Below are positions 1 to 6,522 of a stretch of DNA of 6,576 nt, in pieces. A program made the position numbers and the translations under genes. Numbering within the stretch: the stretch's first letter is position 1; the number at the start of each line of letters is the position of its first letter. Source of the DNA: Tissierella_B sp964485455 (GTDB taxonomy: Bacteria > Bacillota > Clostridia > Tissierellales > Tissierellaceae); NCBI GenBank assembly GCA_964485455.1, contig CAZAJU010000107.1:1-6576 (forward strand), given 5' to 3'. The notes below the pieces were generated by a model. That model had not been told where the DNA came from and did not search any database. It saw only the letters and a list, made by a program, of their open reading frames with translations.

Positions 1-22
1 TTTTTAATTTCTTACAGGCGTA

Positions 23-34
23 ATATTATAATAT
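23..34. repeat. 12-bp AT-only perfect palindrome just upstream of the first ribosome binding site
   Basis: ATATTATAATAT reads the same on both strands and ends directly before the ribosome binding site of the first gene. An 11-base part of it, AATATTATAAT at 22-32, recurs at 330-340, just before the subunit I ribosome binding site. In AT-rich DNA this may be chance. It could also be an unstructured, A/U-rich ribosome-recruiting tract or a protein-binding site. The sequence is seen directly; any function is inference. Confidence 0.4.
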
Positions 35-42
35 AGGGGGTG
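35..42 (+). promoter_or_regulatory. Ribosome binding site of the stalk G/H gene
   Basis: AGGGGGTG matches AGGAGGTG at seven of eight positions and ends 5 bases before the ATG at 48. This decides the start of the first gene. Confidence 0.75.
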
Positions 43-47
43 AAGCG

Positions 48-374
48 ATGGCAAGGGATGCTATAGAAGCTGTTAGAGAAGCTGAACTTAAGGCAAAGTC
101 AATTTTAGAAGAGGCAATGGTCACTAGAAAGAATTCTAGAATGGAAGCTGAAAGAAAATCAGAAGATGAGTATAACAAAATATTGTCAGAGGCAGAAGCA
201 GAATCCAGAAGTATAAAGGATAAAGCTTTAGAAGATGGAGAGTCCATGGCAAAACCTATAACTGAAAAAGGACTTAAAGAAGCTGAGGCAATAAAAGGAC
301 TTAAAGATGTTAATCTTGAATCAGCGGTGAATATTATAATTGAGAGGATTGTGAACGCAAATGGCAATAGTTAA
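48..374 (+). CDS. ahaH: V-type ATPase peripheral stalk subunit G/H
   Basis: This 108-residue, highly charged, helical protein has no membrane segment. It is rich in Ala, Glu, Lys and Ser with heptad-like spacing through about residues 1-90, as expected for a coiled coil. Its length, its composition and its place directly before subunit I match the small stalk subunit called H in archaea (AhaH) and NtpF in Enterococcus hirae. There it pairs with subunit E to form the peripheral stalk that stops the A3B3 head from turning. The residue pattern Lys-Pro-Ile-Thr-Glu-Lys-Gly near 69-75 fits this family, but the sequence is low in complexity, so position carries much of the argument. The ATG at 48 has a good ribosome binding site at 35-42. 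The gene ends 14 bp inside subunit I, which suggests coupled translation. Symbols for this subunit vary between databases (ahaH, atpH, ntpF). Confidence 0.85.
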   Translation: MARDAIEAVREAELKAKSILEEAMVTRKNSRMEAERKSEDEYNKILSEAEAESRSIKDKALEDGESMAKPITEKGLKEAEAIKGLKDVNLESAVNIIIERIVNANGNS

Positions 375-2307
375 AATGAGCAATTTCAGCCTTTTTGCCT
401 TTGATTCAAAAAGAGAAGATCTTCTCCATAAACTTCAGGAATTCAAGTATGTTCATTTTTCAAACATTGAAATGGATGATTCCTTAAAGGAAATAGGATT
501 GCAAGATGTAAAAGTGCCAGAGAGTTTAGTAGCCATCGATGAAGATATCTCTAAGGTGAAATACGGAATGGATTTGTTAAATAAGTATTACACAAGAGAG
601 ACAGGACTTAAAGCTATGAAGAAGGGGCTTGAGACCTTTGAATTTAAAGAGCTTGAAGAAAAGGCTTTAAACATTGATTACCATAGTATTTATAATCAAC
701 TGAAAGAGCTAAATACCAAGAAGGAAATTTTACGCCAAGAAATTTCTAAGTTAAATACTTCAATTAGTGAACTAAATCCATGGATTAAGCTAGAAAGTCC
801 AATAGATAAGTTGAACTCCTTCAATAAAAGTGAAATCTTACTGGGAACGGTTCCAAAAAAACTTGTTCAAAAGCTACAAAGCGAATTAACCGACACCAAA
901 TACACTTATTTTGAGGTATTAAGTGAAGGTAAGGAAGACGTTTATATATTAGCTATAACCTCTATAGAAGAGGAAGATGTCCTAAGAGACATATTAAGAA
1001 ATAACAGTTTTTCTAGAGTAAAATTATCTGGGGAGAAAACGCCTTCAGAAGAAATCCAAGAGTACCAGAATAAAGTTAATAGACTACAGGATGATATTAC
1101 AGTTAAGGAAAACGAAATCAAAGGATTAGCGAAGCATCTTCCGGAATTGGAAATTGAGTATGAGTATCTCTTAAATAAGAAGCTGAGATTCGCAGCATCC
1201 GAGAAATTCGTTAAAACAGAAAATGTAACCTTAATAAAAGGTTATATTCCTACAGATATGAAGGATGAATTTATAAATGCTATAAAGACAACCTTGGATG
1301 ACTACTATTACCTTGAAGTAGAAGAGGCGGACAAGGATGATGTGAGTGCTCCTATATTGTTGAAGAACTCAAAGTTTGTTCAATCCTTCCAGTCACTTAC
1401 AGGAATGTATGCACTTCCAAACTATAATGAAATTGACCCAACTCCGTTTTTGGCACCATTCTATCTGATATTCTTTGGTATGATGGTTGCAGACCTTGGA
1501 TACGGGTTGATAATGTTAATTGGAACATTGATAGCATTAAAAACTTTCAATCTTTCAGATAGTCAAAGAGATTCAATTAGATTTTTCTATTATCTTAGTT
1601 ATCCAACCATATTTTGGGGACTAGTATTTGGATCCTTCTTAGGTGGAATAATTAAGTTGCCAGCATTTATAAACCCAGCTACTCAATATAATGAACTACT
1701 TGTTATATCTATTATATTTGGAATAGTGCATTTGTTCTTTGCATTGGGGATTAAGGCTTATTTATTAATTAGAGATGGTCAGCCATTAGCAGCATTTTTT
1801 GATGTTGGATTCTGGTATATGGCATTAACCGGTGGTATTGTTTATATCGTTGCCATTATAATGACTATTCCTCCAATTTTAGAAACAATAGGCTTTGCAG
1901 TAATGGTTATAGGTATGGCAGGAATTGTCTTAACCGGTGGAAGAGAGGCAAACAGCATAGGAGGAAAGGCAGCAGGTGGTCTCTATAGTCTATATGGAAT
2001 TTCCAGTTATGTCGGAGACTTCGTTTCATATTCAAGACTAATGGCTCTTGGTTTGTCCGGTGGTTTCATTGCATCAGCCATAAATATGATGGTTGATATG
2101 TTGGTTGCAAAGGGTATCATAGGAATTATATTTGGAGTTGTGGTATTCCTTGTTGGCCAAGCTTTCAACATATTCCTAAGTTTACTAGGTGCATATGTTC
2201 ATACCATAAGACTTACCTATGTAGAGTTCTTCGGTAAGTTCTACTCAGGTGGAGGCAAAGAGTTTAAGCAATTTAGAAACAATCCAAAATATATTAATAT
2301 AAAATAG
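361..2307 (+). CDS. ntpI: V-type ATPase membrane stator subunit I (subunit a)
   Basis: This 648-residue protein is full length for the family. Residues 1 to about 340 are a soluble arm with coiled-coil stretches (about 110-135 and 230-275) that contacts the peripheral stalks. Residues about 360-625 hold some eight hydrophobic segments (near 361-393 as two, then 408-430, 444-470, 478-500, 506-527, 549-581 and 586-624). The family's two essential arginines are visible: Arg559 in Ser-Tyr-Ser-Arg-Leu and Arg617 in His-Thr-Ile-Arg-Leu, matching the paired arginines of yeast Vph1 (735 and 799). In known enzymes these face the K-ring carboxylate and separate the two ion half-channels. The N-terminus MAIVKM is typical of bacterial subunit I and supports the ATG at 361. 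Its ribosome binding site (GAGAGGA, 342-348) is rather distant, 12 bases away, so the gene may rely on the 14-bp overlap with the preceding gene. An ATG at 376 is the less likely alternative. Confidence 0.97.
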   Translation: MAIVKMSNFSLFAFDSKREDLLHKLQEFKYVHFSNIEMDDSLKEIGLQDVKVPESLVAIDEDISKVKYGMDLLNKYYTRETGLKAMKKGLETFEFKELEEKALNIDYHSIYNQLKELNTKKEILRQEISKLNTSISELNPWIKLESPIDKLNSFNKSEILLGTVPKKLVQKLQSELTDTKYTYFEVLSEGKEDVYILAITSIEEEDVLRDILRNNSFSRVKLSGEKTPSEEIQEYQNKVNRLQDDITVKENEIKGLAKHLPELEIEYEYLLNKKLRFAASEKFVKTENVTLIKGYIPTDMKDEFINAIKTTLDDYYYLEVEEADKDDVSAPILLKNSKFVQSFQSLTGMYALPNYNEIDPTPFLAPFYLIFFGMMVADLGYGLIMLIGTLIALKTFNLSDSQRDSIRFFYYLSYPTIFWGLVFGSFLGGIIKLPAFINPATQYNELLVISIIFGIVHLFFALGIKAYLLIRDGQPLAAFFDVGFWYMALTGGIVYIVAIIMTIPPILETIGFAVMVIGMAGIVLTGGREANSIGGKAAGGLYSLYGISSYVGDFVSYSRLMALGLSGGFIASAINMMVDMLVAKGIIGIIFGVVVFLVGQAFNIFLSLLGAYVHTIRLTYVEFFGKFYSGGGKEFKQFRNNPKYINIK

Positions 2308-2309
2308 TC

Positions 2310-2315
2310 AGGAGG
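2310..2315 (+). promoter_or_regulatory. Consensus ribosome binding site of subunit K
   Basis: A perfect AGGAGG lies 7 bases before the ATG at 2323, in the 15-bp gap after subunit I. It is one of the two perfect AGGAGG sites in the window. That suits a ring protein needed in many copies per enzyme (ten in E. hirae); this link is inference. Confidence 0.85.
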
Positions 2316-2322
2316 AATAAAA

Positions 2323-2802
2323 ATGAATTTTACAGAATTTTTAAGTAGTTATGGTGGAGTAGTATTTGCAGGATTAGGTGCAGCTTTAGCAGTAATATTA
2401 TCAGGTTTTGGATCAGCTATTGGTGTAGGAACTGTAGGTCAAGCGGCTTCAGGATTAATGATAGAAGAACCACAAAAGTTTGGTAAGTCACTAGTACTTC
2501 AGTTGTTACCTGGTACACAAGGACTTTACGGTTTCGTAATCGGTCTATTAGTTTTAGGACAACTAAGTGCAGATATGTCATTAGCTCAAGGTATGTATAT
2601 ATTTGCAGCATGTCTTCCAGTAGGATTAGTAGGTTGGGTTTCAGCTATAGCACAAGGTAAAACAGCTGCTGCCGGTATATCAATTCTTGCTAAGAACGAA
2701 GAGCACTCCACAAAAGGTATAATCTATGCGGTAATGGTTGAAACATACGCATTGTTAGCTTTCGTTATATCATTAATACTTGTGAACGCAGTTAGCTTCT
2801 AG
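2323..2802 (+). CDS. ntpK: V-type ATPase proteolipid ring subunit K (subunit c), Na+-type
   Basis: This 159-residue integral membrane protein has four transmembrane helices (about 11-34, 53-80, 86-110 and 131-156) arranged as two related hairpins. It is the 16-kDa duplicated proteolipid of V-type enzymes, not the 8-kDa F-type form. It builds the rotor ring that carries ions past subunit I. The second hairpin has the essential carboxylate Glu140 (Met-Val-Glu-Thr-Tyr). The first hairpin has Gln66 at the matching place, so there is one carboxylate per four helices. Leu62, Thr65, Gln66, Gln111 and Glu140 align, with an offset of one, to the Na+ ligands Leu61, Thr64, Gln65, Gln110 and Glu139 of E. 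hirae NtpK. Tyr69 matches the tyrosine that hydrogen-bonds that glutamate. Na+ is therefore the probable coupling ion. The start is fixed by a consensus ribosome binding site. Confidence 0.97.
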   Translation: MNFTEFLSSYGGVVFAGLGAALAVILSGFGSAIGVGTVGQAASGLMIEEPQKFGKSLVLQLLPGTQGLYGFVIGLLVLGQLSADMSLAQGMYIFAACLPVGLVGWVSAIAQGKTAAAGISILAKNEEHSTKGIIYAVMVETYALLAFVISLILVNAVSF

Positions 2803-2823
2803 AAAAATTAAGGATGTGAAGTT

Positions 2824-3378
2824 ATGTCAAATTTAGATAACCTTACACAGAAGATTCTTGATGACTCAAGGAATGAAGCTGCTTCAATTATAGAAGAATC
2901 AGAAAAATTGAACCAGGAATTGATTAATTCTAAAATTAAGGAAGCCAATGACAAGAAGTCAAGAATCCTGGAGAAGGCAGCAATAGAGGCTGCTATGATT
3001 AAGGAAAGAGTAGTTTCTAATGCAGAATTAAGTGCCAGAGATGAAATATTAAAGGCAAAGCAGAATATAATTGGTAAGGTATTCGCTACAGCTAAGGAAA
3101 ATTTAAAGAATTTAAATGAAGAAGATTACGTTAATTTTTTAAAAAATAGACTAAGTACATTAAAGCTTAAGGGCTCAGAAACCCTAATAGTACCTGAAAA
3201 GATGAGAGCTAAGGTTAAGAAGCTGGGTTTAGCAGACGTATCCGATGCAGAAGCAGTAGACTCCGGATTTTTATTAAAGGATGGAAATATAATAATGAAC
3301 TTTTCCTTTGACTCTCTAGTGGATTTCTTAAGGGAGGAGCTAGAAGGGGAAATAGCCAGCGAGCTGTTCAAAGGATAG
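2824..3378 (+). CDS. ntpE: V-type ATPase peripheral stalk subunit E
   Basis: This 184-residue soluble protein has a long charged N-terminal helix (about residues 5-95, a coiled coil expected to wind around subunit G/H). A globular C-terminal domain follows (about 100-184) that binds the top of the A3B3 head. Family hallmarks are the Ala-Arg-Asp-Glu-Ile-Leu-Lys-Ala-Lys-Gln stretch at about 70-80 and the end region near 148-182, with Ser-Gly-Phe-Leu-Leu, then Phe-Asp-Ser-Leu-Val and Leu-Arg-Glu-Glu-Leu-Glu. The length is slightly below the roughly 190-200 common in this family, with no sign of truncation. AGGATGTGA at 2811-2819, one base off AGGAGGTGA, supports the ATG. The gene lies 21 bp after subunit K and 10 bp before subunit C. 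Confidence 0.95.
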   Translation: MSNLDNLTQKILDDSRNEAASIIEESEKLNQELINSKIKEANDKKSRILEKAAIEAAMIKERVVSNAELSARDEILKAKQNIIGKVFATAKENLKNLNEEDYVNFLKNRLSTLKLKGSETLIVPEKMRAKVKKLGLADVSDAEAVDSGFLLKDGNIIMNFSFDSLVDFLREELEGEIASELFKG

Positions 3379-3381
3379 GAG
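3377..3381 (+). promoter_or_regulatory. Ribosome binding site of subunit C, overlapping the subunit E stop
   Basis: AGGAG begins on the second base of the subunit E stop codon (TAG, 3376-3378) and lies 7 bases before the ATG at 3389. A ribosome ending on subunit E would sit on this site, which suggests coupling. It favours the ATG at 3389 over the in-frame ATG at 3398. Confidence 0.7.
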
Positions 3382-3388
3382 TGATTTC

Positions 3389-4390
3389 ATGGATAGAATG
3401 GATTTCATCCAAGGTGTAACCAGAACTAGAGTCCTTGAAACAAGACTCCTTTCAGGGACTAGAATCGACAGGGTAATAGAGGCAAAAGATATACAAGAGA
3501 TTTATAAAATCCTAAATGAAACAGAGTACGCAAACGCTGTTCAAGGTGTTAATAGGGATGATGAATATGAGAAGGTATTATCATCAGAACTTAAGAGGGT
3601 TTATAAATTAATGAGAGAGATTTCTAAGGAACCTATAGTAGTCGACATATTGGCACTTAAATATGATTATCATAATCTAAAGGTAATGATTAAGGAAGAC
3701 AAATTTAGTAAGGATCTTTCAGATCTTTACTCGCCTTTAGGAACTCAGGATTTAAAAAAGCTAAAAAGTAATTACTCTGATGAGAATTTTAAAGAAATCA
3801 ATCCTGAGTTTAGTGATGCCATTGAGGCAGTGTTGAAGGATTTGGAGATAAATAATGACCCTCAGAGAATCGACATAATTATGGACAAATATTATTTTAA
3901 ACATATGTATAAGATGGCTAGTGAAACTAAGATTGACTTATTTGTTGAGTATGTAAAGGATATGATTGACTTTATAAATGTAAGATCTATTATTAGGTTG
4001 AAGAACCAAGGAAAAGATTTTAAGTTTGCTGATGATGTAATACTTGAAAATGGAAATATAGAAAAGGAAACTATTCTTGCTTCTTTAAATGATAGTACTG
4101 ACAGTATGATTAATAAATTTAGACATTCTAAAATTAGCAGCGGATTGCTGAAGGGATTAGAATCTTATAAAAATACAAATAGATTATCCGACCTAGAGAA
4201 AAATATGGATAATTATTTAATGGAACTAAATAAGCCATCTAAGAATATTCATTTTGGCCCGGAACCAATATTCTCATATATTGTAGCTAAGGAATCAGAG
4301 GTTAAGACTTTGAGAATTATAATGGTGGCTAAGCTTAATAATCTTTCTCCGGAAGTCATAAGAGGAAGGGTGCGTGATTTGTATGTTTAA
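3389..4390 (+). CDS. ntpC: V-type ATPase subunit C (subunit d / AC39 family)
   Basis: This 333-residue soluble helical protein has the usual length for the family (about 330-350). In known enzymes subunit C is a funnel-shaped adaptor seated on the K ring. It receives the central stalk (D and F) and passes rotation to the ring. Visible family signatures are an N-terminal Arg-Val-Leu-Glu-Thr-Arg-Leu-Leu stretch (14-21), then Lys-Tyr-Asp-Tyr-His-Asn-Leu-Lys at 91-98. The C-terminal segment at about 289-333 has Gly-Pro-Glu-Pro, Ala-Lys-Glu-Ser-Glu-Val-Lys, Arg-Ile-Ile-Met-Val-Ala-Lys-Leu and a final Arg-Gly-Arg-Val-Arg-Asp-Leu-Tyr. It has no membrane helix. It begins 10 bp after subunit E and ends 8 bp inside subunit F, so it is probably translated in step with both. 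Confidence 0.95.
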   Translation: MDRMDFIQGVTRTRVLETRLLSGTRIDRVIEAKDIQEIYKILNETEYANAVQGVNRDDEYEKVLSSELKRVYKLMREISKEPIVVDILALKYDYHNLKVMIKEDKFSKDLSDLYSPLGTQDLKKLKSNYSDENFKEINPEFSDAIEAVLKDLEINNDPQRIDIIMDKYYFKHMYKMASETKIDLFVEYVKDMIDFINVRSIIRLKNQGKDFKFADDVILENGNIEKETILASLNDSTDSMINKFRHSKISSGLLKGLESYKNTNRLSDLEKNMDNYLMELNKPSKNIHFGPEPIFSYIVAKESEVKTLRIIMVAKLNNLSPEVIRGRVRDLYV

Positions 4391-4691
4391 AATCGCTGTT
4401 GTTGGCGACAAGGATTCAGTACTTGCCTTTAAGGCTCTTGGAGTAGATGTTTTTACCGCATATGACGGGGATGAAGCAAGAAAGACAGTTGATACAATTG
4501 CCCGCGATCACTATGGAATCATATTCATTACTGAGCAAATTGCAAGTTTGATACCAGAGACCATAGCTCGTTATGACAAAGAGATAGTCCCTGCGTTGAT
4601 ATTAATACCTAGCAATCAAGGTACTTTAAATATTGGTATGAATCGAATTAATGATAATGTAGAAAAAGCAGTAGGATCAAATATATTATAG
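4383..4691 (+). CDS. ntpF: V-type ATPase central stalk subunit F
   Basis: This 102-residue soluble alpha/beta protein binds subunit D in the rotating central stalk. Family landmarks are the N-terminal Val-Val-Gly-Asp-Lys-Asp-Ser-Val, a central Gly-Ile-Ile-Phe-Ile-Thr-Glu, and the C-terminal Pro-Ala-Leu-Ile-Leu-Ile-Pro followed by Asn-Asp-Asn-Val-Glu-Lys-Ala-Val-Gly. I chose the ATG at 4383 because it gives the usual start, Met-Phe-Lys-Ile-Ala-Val-Val-Gly. An in-frame GTG at 4374 would add three residues. The ribosome binding site (AGGAAGGG, 4363-4370) is 12 bases from the ATG and only 3 from the GTG, so neither spacing is ideal. With the ATG, the gene overlaps subunit C by 8 bp. E. hirae calls this subunit NtpG, while other databases use ntpF or atpF. 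Confidence 0.93.
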   Translation: MFKIAVVGDKDSVLAFKALGVDVFTAYDGDEARKTVDTIARDHYGIIFITEQIASLIPETIARYDKEIVPALILIPSNQGTLNIGMNRINDNVEKAVGSNIL

Positions 4692-4732
4692 CAATTAAAC
4701 AAGGTAATGCAATTGCGATGCATTTGCTTCCT
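4691..4732 (+). other. Short inverted repeats in the F-A gap (possible alternative RNA hairpins)
   Basis: GCAATT at 4691-4696 can pair with AATTGC at 4711-4716. AATGCA at 4706-4711 can pair with TGCATT at 4719-4724, with AGG at 4702-4704 able to add pairs to CCT at 4730-4732. The two stems share base 4711, so they exclude each other. No run of T follows, so this is not a standard intrinsic terminator. The complementarity is seen directly. Folding and function are inference, and the stems are short enough to be chance. Confidence 0.35.
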
Positions 4733-4751
4733 ATACTTTAAGAAAAGGAGG
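4727..4751 (+). promoter_or_regulatory. Possible hairpin masking the ribosome binding site of subunit A
   Basis: CTTCCT at 4727-4732 can pair with all six bases of the AGGAGG at 4746-4751 (five Watson-Crick pairs and one G-U), leaving a 13-base loop. This could lower translation of subunit A unless the upstream arm is held elsewhere, for example by AGG at 4702-4704. The stem is short and its energy was not computed. Confidence 0.3.
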
Positions 4752-4752
4752 G
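4744..4752 (+). promoter_or_regulatory. Strong ribosome binding site deciding the TTG start of subunit A
   Basis: AAAGGAGGG contains a perfect AGGAGG (4746-4751) ending 7 bases before the TTG at 4759. There is no in-frame ATG near the family's usual N-terminus, so this site fixes the TTG as the start. Confidence 0.85.
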
Positions 4753-4758
4753 CATATC

Positions 4759-6522
4759 TTGAAAGTTGGAAAAATAATCAAGGTATCCGGACCCTTAGTA
4801 GTTGCTGAGGGGATGGATGAAGCTAACGTATATGACGTTGTTAACGTTTCAGATAATAGACTTATTGGAGAAATAATAGAAATGAGAGGCGATAGAGCCT
4901 CTATACAAGTATATGAGGAGACAACAGGTATTGGACCTGGAGACCCTGTTTATACAACAGGTGAACCTCTATCAGTAGAACTAGGACCTGGTCTTATTGA
5001 AAACATGTTTGATGGTATTCAAAGACCACTAGAAACTCTAAGAGGCTTAGCAGGAGACTTCCTTACAAAAGGAGTTGAAGTTAAGAGTATTAACAGAGAA
5101 AAGAAATGGGAATTCAAACCTTCTGTTAAAGTAGGAGATGAGGTTAAGGAAGGCGATGTAATTGGTACAGTACAGGAGACTCCAATAGTACTTCATAAAA
5201 TTATGGTGCCAGTTGGAATGTCCGGTAAGGTAACTGAGATAAAATCAGGTAGCTATACAGTAGTAGAAGATATTTGTACTATTGATGGCGATAAGAAGCT
5301 TCAAATGATGCAGAAATGGCCAGTAAGAAAGGGTAGAAGATATCAAAGGAAATTAAATCCAAATGCTCCTCTTTTTACAGGACAAAGAGTTATAGATACA
5401 TTCTTCCCAGTATCTAAGGGTGGAACAGCTGCAATTCCAGGACCTTTCGGTTCAGGTAAGACAGTAGTTCAGCATCAGCTTGCAAAATGGGCTGACTCTG
5501 AAATAGTAGTATATGTAGGCTGTGGAGAGCGTGGAAATGAGATGACTGACGTTCTTATGGAGTTCCCAGAGATTATCGACCCTAAGACAGGGGAATCTCT
5601 AATGAAGAGAACCGTTCTTATAGCTAATACTTCCAATATGCCGGTAGCAGCAAGAGAGGCTTCCATTTATACAGGTATTACTATAGCGGAATACTTTAGA
5701 GATATGGGTTATTCAGTAGCTATAATGGCTGATTCTACATCAAGATGGGCAGAGGCACTAAGAGAGATGTCTGGACGTCTTGAGGAGATGCCTGGTGATG
5801 AAGGATATCCAGCATATCTAGCATCTCGTGCAGCTGAATTCTATGAAAGAGCTGGTAAGGTAGTATGCCTTGGTTCAGATGGTAGAGAAGGAGCAGTTAC
5901 TGTAATCGGTGCAGTATCACCTCCAGGAGGAGATATTTCAGAGCCGGTTTCTCAGGCTACACTTAGAATAGTTAAGGTATTCTGGGGACTTGATTATGCA
6001 CTTTCCTACAGAAGACACTTCCCAGCGATTAACTGGTTAAACTCCTATTCATTATATCAAACAGCAATAGATGATTGGATGAATGAAAGTATAGACCCTA
6101 ATTTCGCAGACAATAGATCAAAGGCAATGAGCCTTTTACAAGAAGAATCAGGTCTTCAAGAAATCGTAAGACTTGTAGGTAGGGATTCATTATCCGAGAA
6201 AGACCAACTTAAGCTAGAAGCAACTAAGTCCCTCAGAGAAGACTATTTGCAGCAAAATGCCTTCCATGAGGTTGATACAGTTTGTTCCCTAGAGAAACAA
6301 AACAAGATGCTTAAGTTAATTCTTCAATTCTATGATGAGGGATTAAGAGCCCTAGAAGCAGGGGTTTATTTGAAGGATATTGAAAACATGGAAGTAAGAA
6401 ACAAGATTGCTCGTACTAAGTATATACCTGAAGCTAATATCAGTGAAATAGATGCTATTGGCGTTGAATTAAAAACAAGCATTGACGAATTAATAAGCAA
6501 GGGAGGTATCCTTAATGCTTAA
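4759..6522 (+). CDS. ntpA: V-type ATPase catalytic subunit A
   Basis: This 587-residue nucleotide-binding subunit is close to the family's length of about 590. Three A subunits alternate with three B subunits in the head and hydrolyse or make ATP. Visible parts are the N-terminal beta-barrel (about 1-70) and the A-specific bulge region (about 110-190). The P-loop Gly-Pro-Phe-Gly-Ser-Gly-Lys-Thr lies at 228-235, with Lys234 and Thr235 binding phosphate and Mg2+. The catalytic Gly-Glu-Arg at 256-258 (Glu257) and the Walker B aspartate Asp325 before Ser-Thr-Ser-Arg-Trp follow. After these come Arg-Leu-Glu-Glu-Met-Pro-Gly-Asp-Glu-Gly-Tyr at 340-350 and a helical C-terminal domain. No key residue is missing. 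Translation starts at TTG, fixed by a perfect ribosome binding site and by the typical Lys-Val-Gly-Lys-Ile-Ile-Lys-Val-Ser-Gly-Pro start. It ends 8 bp inside subunit B. Confidence 0.98.
   Translation: MKVGKIIKVSGPLVVAEGMDEANVYDVVNVSDNRLIGEIIEMRGDRASIQVYEETTGIGPGDPVYTTGEPLSVELGPGLIENMFDGIQRPLETLRGLAGDFLTKGVEVKSINREKKWEFKPSVKVGDEVKEGDVIGTVQETPIVLHKIMVPVGMSGKVTEIKSGSYTVVEDICTIDGDKKLQMMQKWPVRKGRRYQRKLNPNAPLFTGQRVIDTFFPVSKGGTAAIPGPFGSGKTVVQHQLAKWADSEIVVYVGCGERGNEMTDVLMEFPEIIDPKTGESLMKRTVLIANTSNMPVAAREASIYTGITIAEYFRDMGYSVAIMADSTSRWAEALREMSGRLEEMPGDEGYPAYLASRAAEFYERAGKVVCLGSDGREGAVTVIGAVSPPGGDISEPVSQATLRIVKVFWGLDYALSYRRHFPAINWLNSYSLYQTAIDDWMNESIDPNFADNRSKAMSLLQEESGLQEIVRLVGRDSLSEKDQLKLEATKSLREDYLQQNAFHEVDTVCSLEKQNKMLKLILQFYDEGLRALEAGVYLKDIENMEVRNKIARTKYIPEANISEIDAIGVELKTSIDELISKGGILNA

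Noticed and set aside
27..32. TATAAT as a -10 promoter box for the operon
   Set aside because: No fair -35 box lies at 16-18 bases (4-9 reads TTAATT), and transcription from it would begin near 39, inside the ribosome binding site. The true promoter is probably upstream of the window.
335..340. TATAAT inside the end of the G/H gene as an internal promoter
   Set aside because: The nearest -35-like TTGAAT (316-321) is only 13 bases away, and the start would fall on the subunit I ribosome binding site.
26..367. 113-codon reverse-strand open frame opposite subunit G/H
   Set aside because: Its product is a Ser/Leu/Ala-rich low-complexity sequence, the antisense shadow of a coiled-coil gene, and nothing marks it as a real gene.
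2417..2611. 64-codon reverse-strand open frame opposite subunit K
   Set aside because: It lies wholly inside a highly conserved membrane protein gene and shows no recognisable family.
349..2790. Repeat of TTGTGAACGCA at about 349-359 and 2780-2790
   Set aside because: Several 11-base matches are expected by chance in a window this size, and both copies are coding (Val-Asn-Ala).
3126..3371. 81-codon reverse-strand open frame opposite subunit E
   Set aside because: It is a Ser/Phe-rich shadow of the conserved C-terminal domain of subunit E.
4702..4732. Intrinsic terminator between subunits F and A
   Set aside because: The stem is short and AT-rich and has no T-run after it. A terminator would also split genes of one enzyme.
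4732..4737. TATACT as an internal promoter for subunit A
   Set aside because: The best -35-like TTGCGA (4713-4718) is only 13 bases away, and the transcript would begin next to the ribosome binding site.
5475..5666. 63-codon reverse-strand open frame opposite subunit A
   Set aside because: It lies opposite the most conserved catalytic part of subunit A and has no recognisable product.
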